This document shows, in pieces, positions 36,341 to 51,192 of a stretch of DNA of 64,000 bases (positions within the stretch are counted from its first letter, which is position 1; every line of letters starts with the position of its first letter). Origin of the DNA: Unio delphinus (Eukaryota; Mollusca; Bivalvia; Unionida; Unionidae). Made by a program: the position numbers and the translations under genes. The notes below the pieces were generated by a model. The model searched no databases. It was not told the DNA's origin and saw nothing but the letters and a program-made list of their open reading frames with translations. Where the stretch lies: contig JAQISU010000114.1 of NCBI GenBank assembly GCA_029339505.1, positions 5,382,001 through 5,446,000 on the forward strand, written 5' to 3'.

Positions 36341-36472
36341 TCAATTTTCCCTGTCATGTAGGTCCATTACATTAAATGTCTCGTCAAGGCCACTTCCAAC
36401 GTTCACATACTCAGATCTGCCGTTGTACAATGAATTTGGCAGATCAGGGTATATGTCGTTTGTTAGGAATAA
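36341..36472 (-). CDS. Candidate cytoplasmic-tail exon of a receptor, block 2
   Basis: The minus strand reads 43 codons to TGA with a tail-like sequence: IYPDLPNSLYNGRSEYVNVG then LDETFNVMDLHDREN. The YVNV and YPDL motifs are of the type bound by SH2 domains or endocytic adaptors. The same frame continues upstream beyond one TGA (36473-36475) with PHNAAPDLPPHNAP-like Pro-rich sequence. The homologous frame at 26777-27013 supports coding origin. Splice borders are not resolved. Confidence 0.4.
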   Translation of the reverse strand, partial: LFLTNDIYPDLPNSLYNGRSEYVNVGSGLDETFNVMDLHDREN

Positions 36473-37154
36473 TCAGACATTTAGAAATAATGGCTCTTTA
36501 TCTGCAGGCGCATTATGTGGGGGTAGATCAGGGGCTGCATTGTGTGGTTTTCAATTTGATCTATAAGTGCGTATACTTTCATTTTCAATTTCGCACTTAA
36601 AAGAGAGCTATTTATAGACAAGTTATACTATTTTGAACATTTTACTGAGCAGTAAATGCTAAATACATCCATTAAAAGTAAATAAATATATTCTTGATTT
36701 GATTTAATAAAGTTTAAAATAATAAGGATAACATCTTTTACTGTTTAAGTGAAGACAGGTTTGAGGTTGTTCTTGTTTAATAAGAATAACATTATAGTAC
36801 AAACAGCAATTTTCCAAGGGATATAACAGTGCATCGTAATAGGTTCATGGTACTAACTCAGATCCCATAATAAATGTATGTTAACACCATTAACATAAAT
36901 ATTCAAACCCGCCGAAATTCATGAATTATCTTGTTCTAATCTATATTTAGGAGTCTAGACACTTTCTTGAAGACATCCTTTGTAAAGAGAATATTAGATG
37001 AGTCTGAGCATGCCCGGGATCTACAAATATTTTGAAAAATTTTTTATTCTACAAACATGACTCAAATTCTAATTTCATTCATGTCGTTCCCAAAGATTAT
37101 TTACTTGTATCTTTTTTCCATTACCAATTGCCACCAAAACCTACAAATAGTATT

Positions 37155-37280
37155 CTACGTAAACCGTTTTCTAGTTTGGTTCCAGTTCTTCATCATCAAT
37201 AGTACGGCCATTCCTAACAGTAACATTACGACAAGTATAGCTGCAGCGATTAGCGCTGTGTAAAACGTTGTGTTGGTCTC
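37155..37280 (-). CDS. Candidate transmembrane exon of a single-pass receptor
   Basis: The minus-strand frame reads ETNTTFYT, a 22-residue hydrophobic span (ALIAAAILVVMLLLGMAVLLMM) described here only in part, then the basic KNWNQTRKR. That is a classic type I stop-transfer arrangement. It lies about 0.7 kb upstream of the tail exon on the same strand. A decayed relative lies near 27690-27800. I see no ectodomain exon upstream up to the RTE fragment. Confidence 0.4.
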   Translation of the reverse strand, partial: ETNTTFYTALIAAAILVVMLLLGMAVLLMMKNWNQTRKRFT

Positions 37281-38164
37281 ACTTTATCCTTTACCCAGTG
37301 ATCCTTGCAGATGTTTCTTTGTGCGGCTCAATTTTAAGCTGGTAACTGATCTACCCTACACAACTAGTTCGGCATTTCCGTCATGTGAGTTAAGTAATAT
37401 CATTTGCATACAATTTCAGTCTTTCTGAAATGAACAAAAATTAACACACTTACCTTAACTCCGTATTTCAGAAATATGTTTAATGTACCTGCTCATCTAA
37501 GTTATGCGTGATTACAAACGCTGAGCAGGAAGAGGCCTAGCAAAGTCGGTGACGACACCACCTATAAGTCATATTTATTATAATTGACTAATTTTCATTG
37601 TAGCCAGGTTAATATTTAGGTGCTTGTTTCTTGTTTCTTTTTATTAGGTGAAGGGTGTCTTTTCTTCTACAAGCACATAAAGAAGAATACACAATAACGT
37701 CATCTAATATTTCTATACTACCTTTCCTGTACCTCAGAGTTTTGTTTCATCATATAAAAATAACGTGGTTTAGTTATCAACTTTATGCAGGCAAGATATA
37801 GGACAAGCTGCTTTCAAATCAAACATTGACATCCAATATTATTAATACATCTGACTGATTTCTGCACTTTGTACCACAAACAAAGGTATCTAATATTCTT
37901 TGATGTCATTCTGTGTGACATTCATGTATGATATTAGATATTTATTTCACAAACCATTAGCATTGGGTCTTTTGAAAAGTAAATACAGTCATATATCCAG
38001 TGCCGTATTACAAAATAGGCAGAGTAGGGACCGGCCTATGAGCCCCACCTCTTTTATTGGCCTCGTGAGAACAGATCAAAATAATAATATTGATACGAGA
38101 TAATTTGCACGGGGGGAGGGGGCAAAATGTAAACTTCCTAAATGCCTCCACGGGGTTTAATCCG
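37281..38164. other. Spacer with exon-like relic, no clear gene
   Basis: A minus-strand GTAAGT donor occurs at about 37448-37453, with sequence similar to the 35.84-36.05 kb region, suggesting another duplicated exon. Otherwise nothing is recognised. Confidence 0.3.
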
Positions 38165-39251
38165 GCACGGGATATATCTTTAGAAAATAGAGCAACCTGA
38201 TAAAGTATAACATCAAAAAGGCATTACAAATTGTGAAAGACCACACTAGACAGGAGCAACCAAGAATCAGTGCCGTTCAAGATATAAATGGAACATGTCT
38301 CACAGAAGCGAGTGACACTGCATGAAGATGGACTGAGTATTGTAAAACACCCTCTGAAACCATCAGTCCATATTAGACCCAGACGATCTTAAAGTTCCAT
38401 AATCCACAAATATTGATAGATTCCCTTTTGTCAAAGAAGAAGTGGAGTCGATAAGAGAACTAAACAATGGGAAATCAGCTAGAGTTAAACAAAATCCCAG
38501 CTAAACGTATCAAGAATGAAGAGGGATCTGTAATAGAGCTACTAACAAAACTTTGCAACAGGATCTTATTGACATGTGAAAGGCCAATACACTGGACCAA
38601 GTCACTGATTATAAAACTCCCCAAATCAGGCATTCTCCAGCTGTGCAAAAACGTCAGAACTCTACGTTTAATCAACCATGCTATTAAGGTGATGCTGAAG
38701 AACATCTTGAACAAACTGAAACCAAACGCAAAATAAATAAACGCTGTAGAACAAGCAGGGTTATGCAGTGGAAGAATCGCAACAAAACAAATATTCAATA
38801 TCAGAGTTCTGTGTGAAAAGTACTCGCAACATCAAAAAGACATCTTGCAATTTTAGTGAAAAACCTGGTCGAAACATCTTCCAGATTTGACATAGAGATA
38901 CCCGCTGCAAATACAAAGCTGATGACAAATAGTGACGTACAAATCTCAGCCAAGATTCGACTCAGAGGACAGGAACTGGAGAAATTGAGCGAGTGAAACC
39001 TCGCCACCGTCAAAAAGAGAAAGCTGAAATGGTATGTCCATATCACTAGAGCCAATAGTCTATCAACAACAGTACTATAGGTCAGTGTCTAGGGTGGAAG
39101 AATGAGAGGTAGGAATAGAATACAGTTGACTGACAACATCAAAGAATGGACCAGGAAACGCTTTACGGAGACACATGATCGAGACAAGTGGAGGGAACTG
39201 GTCAGATGTTCAGTAGCACAGTGCCTCGACGTCCACACTAAGTTATGAGAC

Positions 39252-39299
<48 letters not shown>
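38165..39299 (+). mobile_element. RTE-like LINE fragment, internally deleted, with (ATG)n tail
   Basis: Plus-strand pieces read as an RT of the LKNGK-AAGVD type (ELNNGKSARV, ELLTKLCNRI, HWTKSLIIKLPKSG, NHAIKVMLKNILNKLKP, EQAGLCSGRIATKQIFN). The sequence jumps directly to the distal part (IPAANTKLM, LKWYVH-like, WTRKRFTETHDRDKWRELV) and ends in about 16 ATG units (39252-39298). The catalytic middle is missing. It is a dead copy. Confidence 0.7.
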
Positions 39300-39301
<2 letters not shown>

Positions 39302-41361
39302 TATATATTCGTGGACGAAGGGCCTTTTGATGGATGTAGGTTCGTGATTACTCGCATACATACAGGTGTGTTGGGGGGACTGTGTGTTTGTTACAGAGAA
39401 ACCATCTTTACGGCCATAGTTCATTGTCAGTGTGTACTCATTATGTTGCTGTTAGCATTAGGGGACCAAATGTGTGTCAGCTTAATGTTTGATATTCTTA
39501 TTATCTCGATTAGCTTGCTGACTGATTCTCTTACAGAATATCAGTAAAAACCGTTATTACGTCGATAGTGTACTCATTATGTTCATATTAGCATTAAGTG
39601 GAAACAATGTATGTCACCTTAATGTTTGATATACTTAACTCAATTAGCTTACTGACTGATTCACTTGTTAGTCAAGTATCATAATGTCACCGATAACTAG
39701 TATTCACAACGTCTGATGCAAGATATGTACGATTCTATTCAATATTGTTATGCGAAACTTAACCGTGTGTTAAGATTGTATTTTATCCCACCGTCAGTAA
39801 ATAACCATGAAGGCGGCAAATATAAAAATGACCTCTTGTTTTTAAACGTAATGAAACGTTTAAAGATTTTTACTTGATTTAGAAAAGCAAGAACCTCTAT
39901 TCATTTCTTTTATCTCGAGTCAAATTCCTTGTTAAGACATAACACACTCAAGGTTTTGAAACAGGTTCGAAAAACCCAAAATATAATTAAAAACACAGGA
40001 ATTTGTGTTGTTTCATCCACCTTGTATGTCGTACATGTAATATTTAACAAGTAAGATAGCTTGAAATAACTGTATGTATTCTGAAATGGGTCGCGCGAGA
40101 AAGAAGAGAATTTCCCTCCCTTGTAGATATTATATAGTAACTGCATGAATATAAATGATATTAAAATATATATGATATAAAAACGTATCATAAATCAATA
40201 GATTGTAAAAAGTTTTACCAATATTTTACACATTCAAATAATTTCATTTTGATCTTAATTTATTTCAATAACGAATGTGTCTCTTCCCTTGAAATATAAA
40301 TCCGTTGACAAATAGGACCTAGAAAGTACGAAGAAGATACATGTAGAGAACTCTGGTAAGTATCGTTATATAATGTTAGTGTTATAAATAACTAATGAGA
40401 TCAATACGTAAAATATATAGCTCGTTGAAACTGTCAAGCTCAAAATGATGCCTAAATTATCGAGAAGACGCACTTTCTTAAATAATCAAGGGCAAGGTAA
40501 GAAACTGGAATTTGAACATAAAAGTTCATAATATTTATACCGAAGTACTATGGTATCACGGGTCTTAAATTTAGCGATTGATGAATAAGCAAATAAAGAA
40601 TTCGACCGTCAAGATATTATATATCTGTTGGGTGTTCGTACCTATATATCTGCATACATGTCAGGGCTGGACCAGCTCAAGTGTTCGGGGGGGACTTGAT
40701 TTTCCTCGAAAGGGCACCATAGCAAAAGTATGTTTACCGAACGTTTGCATAATACCCAACAAATATACGCAAAAATAAAACAATCGACAATTTTTAAGTG
40801 ACAAATGACAATACGTGTGTTTATGTACGCTTAATTTAGCATTTCTGTGGAGGGATCATGACCACCCCCTCCAACGATCAGGCCATATATTTAAAATCAA
40901 GCTTGAATTAAACGAATCTATCATAAGTTTTCTATATTAGCGCACCTTCATATTTCTCTTACTGTCATACTGACCAGTCATACTGACATCACAGGTGCTC
41001 GTATTGTTGCTTAAAAGTTACATGTCATACATGCACTATGTAGTTATTCCAAAGTGCAAAACTGACAGGTACATTATTAGCAACATTACGAGTCCCTGTG
41101 AGTACCATCTTGATTTCTTCTTCTCGCTACACCTACTAAATTATTCTAGTGATGCCTGTTTTGTCCTGAATAAAAATGGTGCCGCCTCTAGTACAGTAAC
41201 TCATTTGCTATGTGAACATGTTCTATAGTTGAAATAAATGGTTTTGAAATTGTGTTGGGCAGTATGATGCTAGTCATTTCAGTTTATGTATGTACACTGA
41301 GAGCAAGATATATATCTAAACATCAATGTTCCCATTTTAATTTCACTCTGTCAATTCGCTG

Positions 41362-41365
<4 letters not shown>

Positions 41366-41439
<74 letters not shown>
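41366..41439. repeat. (CT)n microsatellite, unit 1
   Basis: About 37 CT units, immediately followed by an I-like LINE fragment. The second unit has about 32 units with one interruption at 44274-44337. Confidence 0.95.
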
Positions 41440-41441
<2 letters not shown>

Positions 41442-41921
41442 GTTGTTGAGGAAAGAAAGTCTTTGGGGTATTATCTTCGACCGAAAGCTGACTTTTATTC
41501 CACACATACAGAATTTGAAAGCTAAATGCTTCAAAGCTTTAGATTTACTCAGAGTAGTTGTGCACACTGATAAAACGTCATCCCCAATTTGTATAGAACA
41601 ATTATCCGCTCCGAACTAGACTATGGACGCGTTGTTTAAGGTTCAGCTGGGAAGTCATATTTGAAAATGCTTGACCCAATTCACCATCAGGGAACAGGAC
41701 TCGCTCTATGATAATTTCCAATGTCTCCATGAGAAACCGTCTCGGTGCAGCGAATAAACTACCTTTATCGGATCACAGAGAAATGCTTTCTGCACAGCAC
41801 GCTCTGACATTAAGATCAAACCCTCTGAACCATGTATTTTCGGCTCTTTTTCAAGCCAAATTCAACACTTTATACGAAAACAAACCAAATATCATCCAGC
41901 CTTGTCAGTATCCAAAAAATT
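41440..41921 (+). mobile_element. I-like LINE fragment (post-RT region), unit 1
   Basis: The translation resembles GVIFDRKLTFIPHIQNLKAK and RVVVHTD of the two longer LINE copies (about 24000 and 56680). It ends abruptly at CTTGTCAGTATC, where the tandem-duplication junction joins it to RTE sequence. Confidence 0.7.
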
Positions 41922-42162
41922 GAGAAATTGAGCGAGTGACACCTCGCCACCATCAAAACGTGAAAGCTGAAATGGTATGGCCATGTCACTATAGCCAATA
42001 GTCTATCAACAACAGTACTATAGGTCATTGTCTAGGGTGACTGACAACATTAAAGACTGGACCAGGAAACGCTTTACGGAGACACATGATCGAGACAAGT
42101 GGAGGGAACTGGTCAGATGTTCAATAGCACATTGCCTCGACGTCCACACTAAGTTATGTGAC

Positions 42163-42203
<41 letters not shown>

Positions 42204-44280
42204 TATATCTTCGTGGACGAAGGGCCTTGTGATGGATGTAAGTTCGTGATTACTCGCAGACATACACGTGTGTGGGGGGGACTGTGTGTTTGTTACAGGG
42301 AAACCATCTTTACGGCCATAGTTCATTGTCATTGTGTACTCATTATGTTGCTGTTAGCATTAGGGGACCAAATGTGTGTCAGCTTAATGTTTGATATTCT
42401 TATTATCTCGATTAGCTTGCTGACTGATTCGCTTACAGAATATCAGTAAAAGCCGTTATTACGTCGATAGTGTACTCATTATGTTAATATTAGCATTAAG
42501 GGGAAACAATGTATGTCACCTTAATGTTTGATATACTTAAGTCTATTAGCTTACTGACTGATTCACTTGTTAGTCAAGTATCATAATGTCACCGATAACT
42601 AGTTTTCACAACGTTTGATGCAAGATATGTACGATTCTATTCAATATTGTTATGCGAAACTTAACCGTGTGTTAAGATTGTATTTTATCCCACTGTCAGT
42701 AAATAACCATGAAGGCGGCAAATATAAAAATGCCCTCTAGTTTTTAAACGTAATGAAACTTTTAAAGATTTTTACTTGATTTAGAAAAGCAGGAACCTCT
42801 ATTCATTTCCTTTATCTCGAGTCAACTTCCTTGTTAAGACATAACACACTCAAGGTTTTCAGAAAGGTTCGAAAAAAAAAACTATAGTTAAAAACACAGG
42901 AGCTTGTATTGTTTCATACACCTTGGATGTCATACATGTAATATTCAACAACTAAGGTATCTTAAAATAACTATATTTATTCTGAAATGGGTCGCGCGAG
43001 AAAGAAAAGAATTTCCCTCCCTTGTAGATATTATATAGTAACTGCATGAATACAAATGATATAAAAATATATATATGATATAAAAACGTATCATAAATCA
43101 ATAGATTGTAAAAAGTTTTACCAATATTTTACACATTCAAATAATTTCATTTTGATCTTAATTTATTTCAATAACGAATGTGCCTCTTCCCTTGAAATGT
43201 AAATCCGTTGACCAATATGACCTAGAAAGCACGAAGAATATACATGTAGAGAACGCTGGTAAGTATCGTTATATAATGTTAGTGTTATAAATAACTAATG
43301 AGATCAATACGTAAAATAAATAGCTTGTTGAAACTGTCAAGCTCAAAATGATGCCTAAATTATCGAGAAGACGCACTTTCTTAAATAATCCAGGGCTAGG
43401 ATAGAAAGTGGAAGTTGAACATAAAAGTTCAGAATATTTATACCGAAGTACTATGGTATCACGGGTCTTAAATTAAGCGATTGCTGAATAAGCAAATAAA
43501 GAATTCGACCGTCAAGATATTACATGTATATATCTGTTGGGTGTTCGTACCTATATATCTGCATACATGTCAGAGCTGGACCAGCTCAAGTGTTTGGGGG
43601 GGGGGGGGGGACTTGATTTTCCTCGAAAGGGCACCATAGCAAAAGTATGTTTACTGAACGTTTGCATAATACCCAATAAATGTACGCAAAAATAAAACAA
43701 TCAACAATTTTTAAGTGACAAGTGACTATACGTGTGTTTATGTATGCTTAATTTAGCTTTTATGTGGAGGGATCATGACCACCCCCTCCAACGATCAAGC
43801 CATATATTTAAAATCAAGCTTGAATTAAACGAATCTATCATAAGTTTTCTATATTAGCGCACCTTCATATTTCTCTTACTGTCATACTGACCAGTCATAC
43901 TGACATCACAGGTGCTCGTATTGCTGCTTACATGTTACATGTCATACATGCACTATGTAGTTATTCCAAAGTGCAAAACTGACAGGTACATTATTAGCAA
44001 CAATACGAGTCCCTGTGAGTACCATCTTGATTTCTTCTTCTCGCTACACCTACTAAATAATTCAAGTGATGCCTGTTTTGTCCTGAATAAAAATGGTGCC
44101 ACCTCTAGTACAGTAGCTCATTTGCTATGTTGACATATTCTAGAGTTGAAATAAATGGTTTTGAAATTGTGTTGGGCAGTATGATGCTAGTCATTTCAGT
44201 TTATGTATGTACACTGAGAGCAAGATATATATCTAAACATCAATGTTCCCATCTTAGTTTCACTCAGTTGCCTCACTCTC

Positions 44281-44340
<60 letters not shown>

Positions 44341-44810
44341 GTTGTTGAGGAAAGAAAGTCTTTGGGGTATTATCTTCGACCGAAAGCTGACTTTTATTCC
44401 ACACATACAGAATTTGAAAGCTAAATGCTTCAAAGATTTAGATTTACTCAGAGTAGTTGTGCACACTGATAAAACGTCATCCCCAATTTGTATAGAACAA
44501 TTATCCGCTCCGAACTAGACTAGACTAGACTATGGACGCGTTATTTAAGGTTCAGCTAGAAAGTCATATTTGAAAATGCTTGACCCAATTCACCATCAGG
44601 GAACAGGACTCGCTCTATGATAATTTCCAATGTCTCCATGAGAAACCGTCTCGGTGCAGCGAATAAACTACTTTTATCGCATCACAGAGAAAAGCTTTCT
44701 GCACATGTATTTTCGGCTCTTTTTCAACCCAAATTCAACACATTATACGAAAAAAAAACAAATGCAATACCTTCATTTTGCATCCGAATATCATCCAGCC
44801 TTGTCAGTAT
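41922..44810. repeat. 2.9-kb tandem duplication, unit 2
   Basis: Repeats unit 1 with offset 2943 bp at the left junction and 2899 bp after the (CT)n array. It includes the RTE 3' end with (ATG)n at 42163-42199. Between 42200 and 44273 no gene is recognised. Confidence 0.9.
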
Positions 44811-45414
44811 CAAACTTAACATCTACAGTTCAGAAAACGTTTGTCCTGGAGACAACACCTAGGCTCCTTATACAAACCAAAAGTGCTTAATACCTTACAA
44901 GATGGGACAAATCTGAGACAAACCCTGCCATCTTCCAAAAATCTTACCATGAACTCCTCACCAAATTTATAAACTACACTAGAATTTATACCGATAGATC
45001 AAAGGATGAAGAAATGGTTGCTGCAGGCAATCTTCGTTAGTGGCAAACATATTACCAAGGTTCGTTTGCAAAATTATGCATCCATTTTTCAGTCGAAATC
45101 AGAGCAATATACCTTGCTCTGATATTTATCGAACAGAAACGTATTTTAGATAGCATTATCTTTTGTAACTCACCTACAAAAATGGTTTGGTCAATACACA
45201 ATAGAAAATTGGAGAACCCATTATTAGGAAATCTCCTTGTTAAAAATACGAAGCTTAGTACATCTATCCCAAGAACCATTTGATTTTAAATTACCAGTTT
45301 ACTGATTTTAAACGTCGAATCAAAACGTAACTACGACAGATGTGGAAGGCAGTGAATAACAAATCAAATGACATAACTCCAACCCTAGACATATGGACTC
45401 CTTCCTACTAATAG
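44338..45414 (+). mobile_element. I-like LINE fragment, unit 2 (longer 3' extent)
   Basis: Same start as 41440 but continues through degraded RNase H-like sequence (EIRAIYLALIFIEQKRIL near 45100). It is joined directly to the SINE body at 45415, which marks the block 2/block 3 boundary. Confidence 0.65.
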
Positions 45415-47230
45415 CTGCCTCGCTTGGCGCTCAGCATTAAGAGGTTAGTGTAGGGACTGGTCAGCCTGGTGTCAGGATAATGTGATTGGATGGAACATCA
45501 TGCTACATGCCTGCGGCATGATGCCGCAGTGCTAGACATCACTATAAACTGCTTCACTGCAGACATTGCAGCGATATGACTGAAAAATTGGTAAAGCTAT
45601 GTTACAAATCCTAATCAAACAAACAAAACATCATACCCCATACAAACAGTCAGGCCGTTCAGTCTATCTCACGCTTAATTCTAACGACTACTTAATGTTT
45701 ATTACAGGTACTAAGTAGGGGCAAGTTTTACCATAAGTCGTATCCTATACAGTACGACATTGGGCTTAAGAGAAATGCGATATTTCCTGATGCTGATAAA
45801 TAAGAAAGAACACGTTGGACATCAACATGGACACAGGGATTAGGTATGAATGTGAGAGGTAAGCTCTTCGAGGATATGACAAATAGCATTGAATTTACAC
45901 GTGATACTGAACTCATTTATTAATGAGGTCTTCGTTACAATTTAAAGTCCAAAATCAGATTTATACCCAGTGGCAGGTTTAAAGCAGCAATGTTTGGAAG
46001 ACCTATATATAATATCGAGCGAGAATATATTGAGTATGATGCTGCAATCGATTGATGTTGGTGCCTTTTAACACTTTTTTGGCATCAATATGACATCAAC
46101 GGAAAATATTCTCTTGGTGCCGAAAACGCAGAAATAATGCAAGCAAAGGCACAGAGCTGTAAACTTATAAATACTTATTACCATAAAACATTATCTAATG
46201 TTGTTTGAAGAATTCTAATCACATTGAAACCTATTCAGTCTGATCTCTAATGTATCAAATATTGCGTAAGTTTCTACAAAGTACAAAGGAGAGACAATGG
46301 GCCATCAAGTAAAAATATCAGATAAATGACCATGAAATTACACTTATTTCAAAAATAGTTTCCGGTACATGTTTTACATGGATAATCAATTTAGCTAAAG
46401 TAATTTACATGACGTTATCTAACTATTGGATAATGCGTTATATTTTGAGCTAATGAGGATATTTATCAACTTAATGCAGGTTATGTTTCGCAAAACAAAA
46501 TTCAAATAATAATTAGAAGAATATATATATATATATATATCGATATGGATTTTAAAACAATTATTTATGGTCTCCGCTTTTCTTAGATGATGTAGGTACC
46601 ATTACGATGCATTGCCCTTGTAAATTAACCTAATCTTTATCAATAATAGTCGATTTAACTTCCCTAGTTGTAAACGGTGTCAAGGGCTTTTCTTTCCAAC
46701 GCTATGTCTCCATTATGTGGAGTAATGAAAGATGCATAGAAGTAGCATATAACGAAATTGCATTTTAATGTCGAAAGACCCCAGTATGATCGGATAACAG
46801 AGTAGACCAGTCCAGTCTTAACCATAATATATGACAGCAGAACAGGAACGTTAAGTTATGAATATCCAGCTTCACCCCACCCCTCCAGACCCTCTCCAAC
46901 TCCTAGACCACTGCTTTTGATCCGACGTATAGAGCCAGGGGTTGATTTGCACAGAATGGATGCATTACCTTCTGAAATGTATGACATTGTTCTCATTGTA
47001 TTTCTCTATAAATTCAAAATGAATACAACAGCACAAATGAAGAAGGCTGATTTTATAATGAGGTAATATTTACCTCTATTACAAAAAAGACTTAAAATTG
47101 GTCTCTTTGCAACGTTGCCCACGACCTGTCTAACGATTATGTAATCTTAAGAAGTGAGTTCCATTATCAACAGGATATTTGTATTCTTCGTTCGTCTTTT
47201 ATTCAGTTACAGCATTATAGTAGGTGGGTC
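45415..47230. repeat. Headless SINE body plus duplicated spacer, block 3
   Basis: 45415-45627 is the SINE body and tail without its tRNA head. The sequence then matches 28218-29943. No gene recognised. Confidence 0.8.
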
Positions 47231-47993
47231 AAGGAAGCTGTTTTCCCGCCTCTTTACATTCCTAAGAATGCGCTCTCGCTGTATGCTGGAATGACAACGT
47301 ACATTTTACAGATTAAACGTTTATAGAAGATGCGAGAAAAAAAAGAAATTCCAATACTTTAAATGATTTTATTACTCATTATAGAATCATTTGTACACAC
47401 ATATGATAGAATAGTCAGCAGTGCATTTGGAATAATTATACAAACCGTCACAGGCAAAATACATTCTGCAGTTCCCCTGTTGTCTCGATCGAAATTTTTT
47501 CGACAACAAGCAGAGTTCACTTTCGAAACATTTACATGTGCCAGAACGATCTTATTTGATATATAATAAATCATTTGGTCGTTGACTCATTTGATTAATA
47601 TAGTGTGTCTAACTACTATCCCATGAAGAAATCACCATATTATGAAGCGTGTGAATTACTTAATTGGATAATTTATACAATATAACAAGGACTTTAATTA
47701 CGCAGTGATGACAAAATCTGACATTAGCACTTTCCGCACAATTCAATTATCTCAGAAATAATCACGAATACTCTTAAGGCTATTAATTCTCTCGTGCACC
47801 AGTACCTATAATAAAATGTTCATTGTCGGTTCGGGCTCCATCGGTTGTAAAATTGTAATGATAAATATTAAGCAGTTCTTCACTAGACCAATTAAAAATG
47901 ACTATACTTTCAAACACCACGGCCCATGAAGTTTCCTTAGAAGGCATACTTCGTAGTGAGAATCTACATCATAGCTAATAAATACTTTATATT

Positions 47994-48317
47994 TCATAGC
48001 ATTAATGACAACAAAACACTTCTTTCTAATGAAATAGCTCCAAACAGACTTTGAGCAGTATCATTGTGTCCATCGCATGGTATTACAATGTGATTGCCAA
48101 ATAAAACAGTAGATGTTTTGTAATTAATCACAATAGAGACTGGTGCATAGAAAAGCTTTTTAAAATCATATGTAATGTTGACATCTTTAATAAATGGACA
48201 AGAAGAGCTTTGATGATAGACGTAGATAAGTATCAGATGAGGATGACAAACAGTTTGGAACGCGGATACGAATTGATAAATTAAGCACAGTAACGATACT
48301 GCATAGTAAAGACGCAT
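47994..48317 (-). CDS. Small ORF with signal-peptide-like N-terminus
   Basis: A 107-codon minus-strand frame starts MRLYYAVSLLCLIYQFVSAF, a convincing signal peptide in composition. It is followed by a sequence with three Cys and no known domain. It is open only here; the copies at 9146 and 30240 have lost their start or gained stops. It lies 3' of the four-TM gene on the same strand. It could be a real secreted peptide gene or a chance frame in a repeat. Confidence 0.3.
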   Translation of the reverse strand: MRLYYAVSLLCLIYQFVSAFQTVCHPHLILIYVYHQSSSCPFIKDVNITYDFKKLFYAPVSIVINYKTSTVLFGNHIVIPCDGHNDTAQSLFGAISLERSVLLSLML

Positions 48318-48789
48318 ATATGTTTACCGCGTTGTTAACCAAAATTCTCTTAGCATTATTTTAATTCATTAAAAATGAATTGGTTTGTTAAGAAAGTAAA
48401 GCAATAATATCTCATGTCCTTATTATGCATGTGTAGTCCTGACACCTCGTGTCGGTGATAAATGATGCTTCATGTATAAATGTTACAACCTGTGAAAAAA
48501 GGTTTCACACATTAATTTTATGAATGATCTAGTGTTTGTTGTGACCATTTTTAAAAAATGTTTGAAGGCGGTATAAACACTAATTATATAACAATCCAAA
48601 CTAATCAAAATTTCACATGTACATTAGTAAATTTCGTACCTATCATCAATTGATAGTTTATATAGTACTTTTGTCGTAGATGTACGTATAGATAGCTTCA
48701 AATGAGGAACATGCACTTAATTATGACCAAAATGAGACCCATTTAATTTCATATAAATGTTAGCCGACACGCTAGTATACCTCGATGAT

Positions 48790-48800
48790 AACACACACAA

Positions 48801-48873
<73 letters not shown>
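48790..48873. repeat. (AC)n/(TA)n microsatellite, block 3
   Basis: Short AC run followed by about 36 TA units; orthologous to 9906-9991. Confidence 0.95.
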
Positions 48874-48875
<2 letters not shown>

Positions 48876-50268
48876 CATTGATTATCAAAGTATGATTATA
48901 TATTATTAGAGTCTTTTTTGGGGGAAAAAATCAGCAAAGCATGTTTTTTTTTGGCCTGTTTCTAAATAAAAATACATGAAAGTTACTCAAAAAAAAGGAT
49001 TAAAGATGTAAGACAATTATATTGTAAACTTCAAAATCATCTGGATCTGAAGTCAGATGGAACTGGTCCGTGACCATTTCAACTTTGTCATCGTCATCGA
49101 GGCAGCATTGGCTGACCATAAGTGCCTTGCGCAATTCGTATGCCATTTAGATCAGTAAAGGTTACCGATGCCTCGTATGAAGGAGGGACACTTCCAACTT
49201 CGTTGACAGGATGACATTCACTAGATCTTGCAATGAGAACGACTTTTCGGGCAGACTTCCATATTCCCATAACCGCGAAGATCGCTGAACTAAGACTAAA
49301 GATACCAGTCATCACAGAAACTATTGTTGCCCTGACGTTGTTTGTCTCTAAATGGTCATAATTAAACATGACGAAATCTTGGCTCAAGACGCAGGCAAGG
49401 ACAAAACCTGGGAAAACGCTGAGAAACCACATTGTTCTGAGTATGGGGTTGTAGTGGACCTGTAATTATACATATGCAATAACCTCAAAATATGCAAAGC
49501 AATGCATCTGATCTAACTTATGACAAATGAAATAGTGTACGACTAAACATAGCAACAGTTCTTATTGAAACAATTGTGAAAATTGGACTGTAGTAATTAA
49601 AGTCGACGTGACTTAGGTAATGATATAGCCCACTCCATCGGATTCTGTATATTGTTGTAATGGGGGATTTTATAGTCGGATTTGATTATTAATTGTTTCA
49701 ATATTATTATCAATTCGTGATACCAAAATGTTGATTCATTGAGAACAAATATTTGAAATCATAGCAAGCTATTAAAAGACGATATTTAGTTCACATGACT
49801 CGTTGCTTTGAATTGCCGCTACATCAACTATATTGTTCCTTGGTTTCGTTTTAATGCGTTGGTTTGTATATGTGTATAAAAAACTGTCTGTGTATAAAAG
49901 TATATTAAACAAAAATAAAATAACACGATGCATTTCTAAATATGTCACTAATTTAACACATGCCACTTTTTGAGTAATTATATTTTAAAATGAATTCGTT
50001 TGATAAAAGGAAAAGCACCTTAATCCAGTCTGATTGCTTAGAGTTATAGCTTTAGCAATAGTTGCTTTCGAATATTTTACGGTGTGTCGCAAAAATGATT
50101 TTTCTTTAATATTTATTATACGTTTGCTACTTTTGCATCCAAATAAAAATATTTAACCGATGTTGTAATCTTTTAACCAGATTTAATGGATCATTAATAA
50201 AATTGTTTTAGCTGGAATTGTCGGCAATTTTTCTTACACTATACCGAAGAGCACATAAGTGTGGTACT

Positions 50269-51192
<924 letters not shown>

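Larger units (their letters stand above)
38979..41921. repeat. 2.9-kb tandem duplication, unit 1
   Basis: Starts GAGAAATTGAGCGAGTGA. The same start recurs at 41922. The unit contains the end of the RTE fragment with its (ATG)n tail, about 2 kb of unrecognised AT-rich DNA (39300-41365), a long (CT)n array and a LINE fragment. Units differ by scattered substitutions and small indels. Confidence 0.9.
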
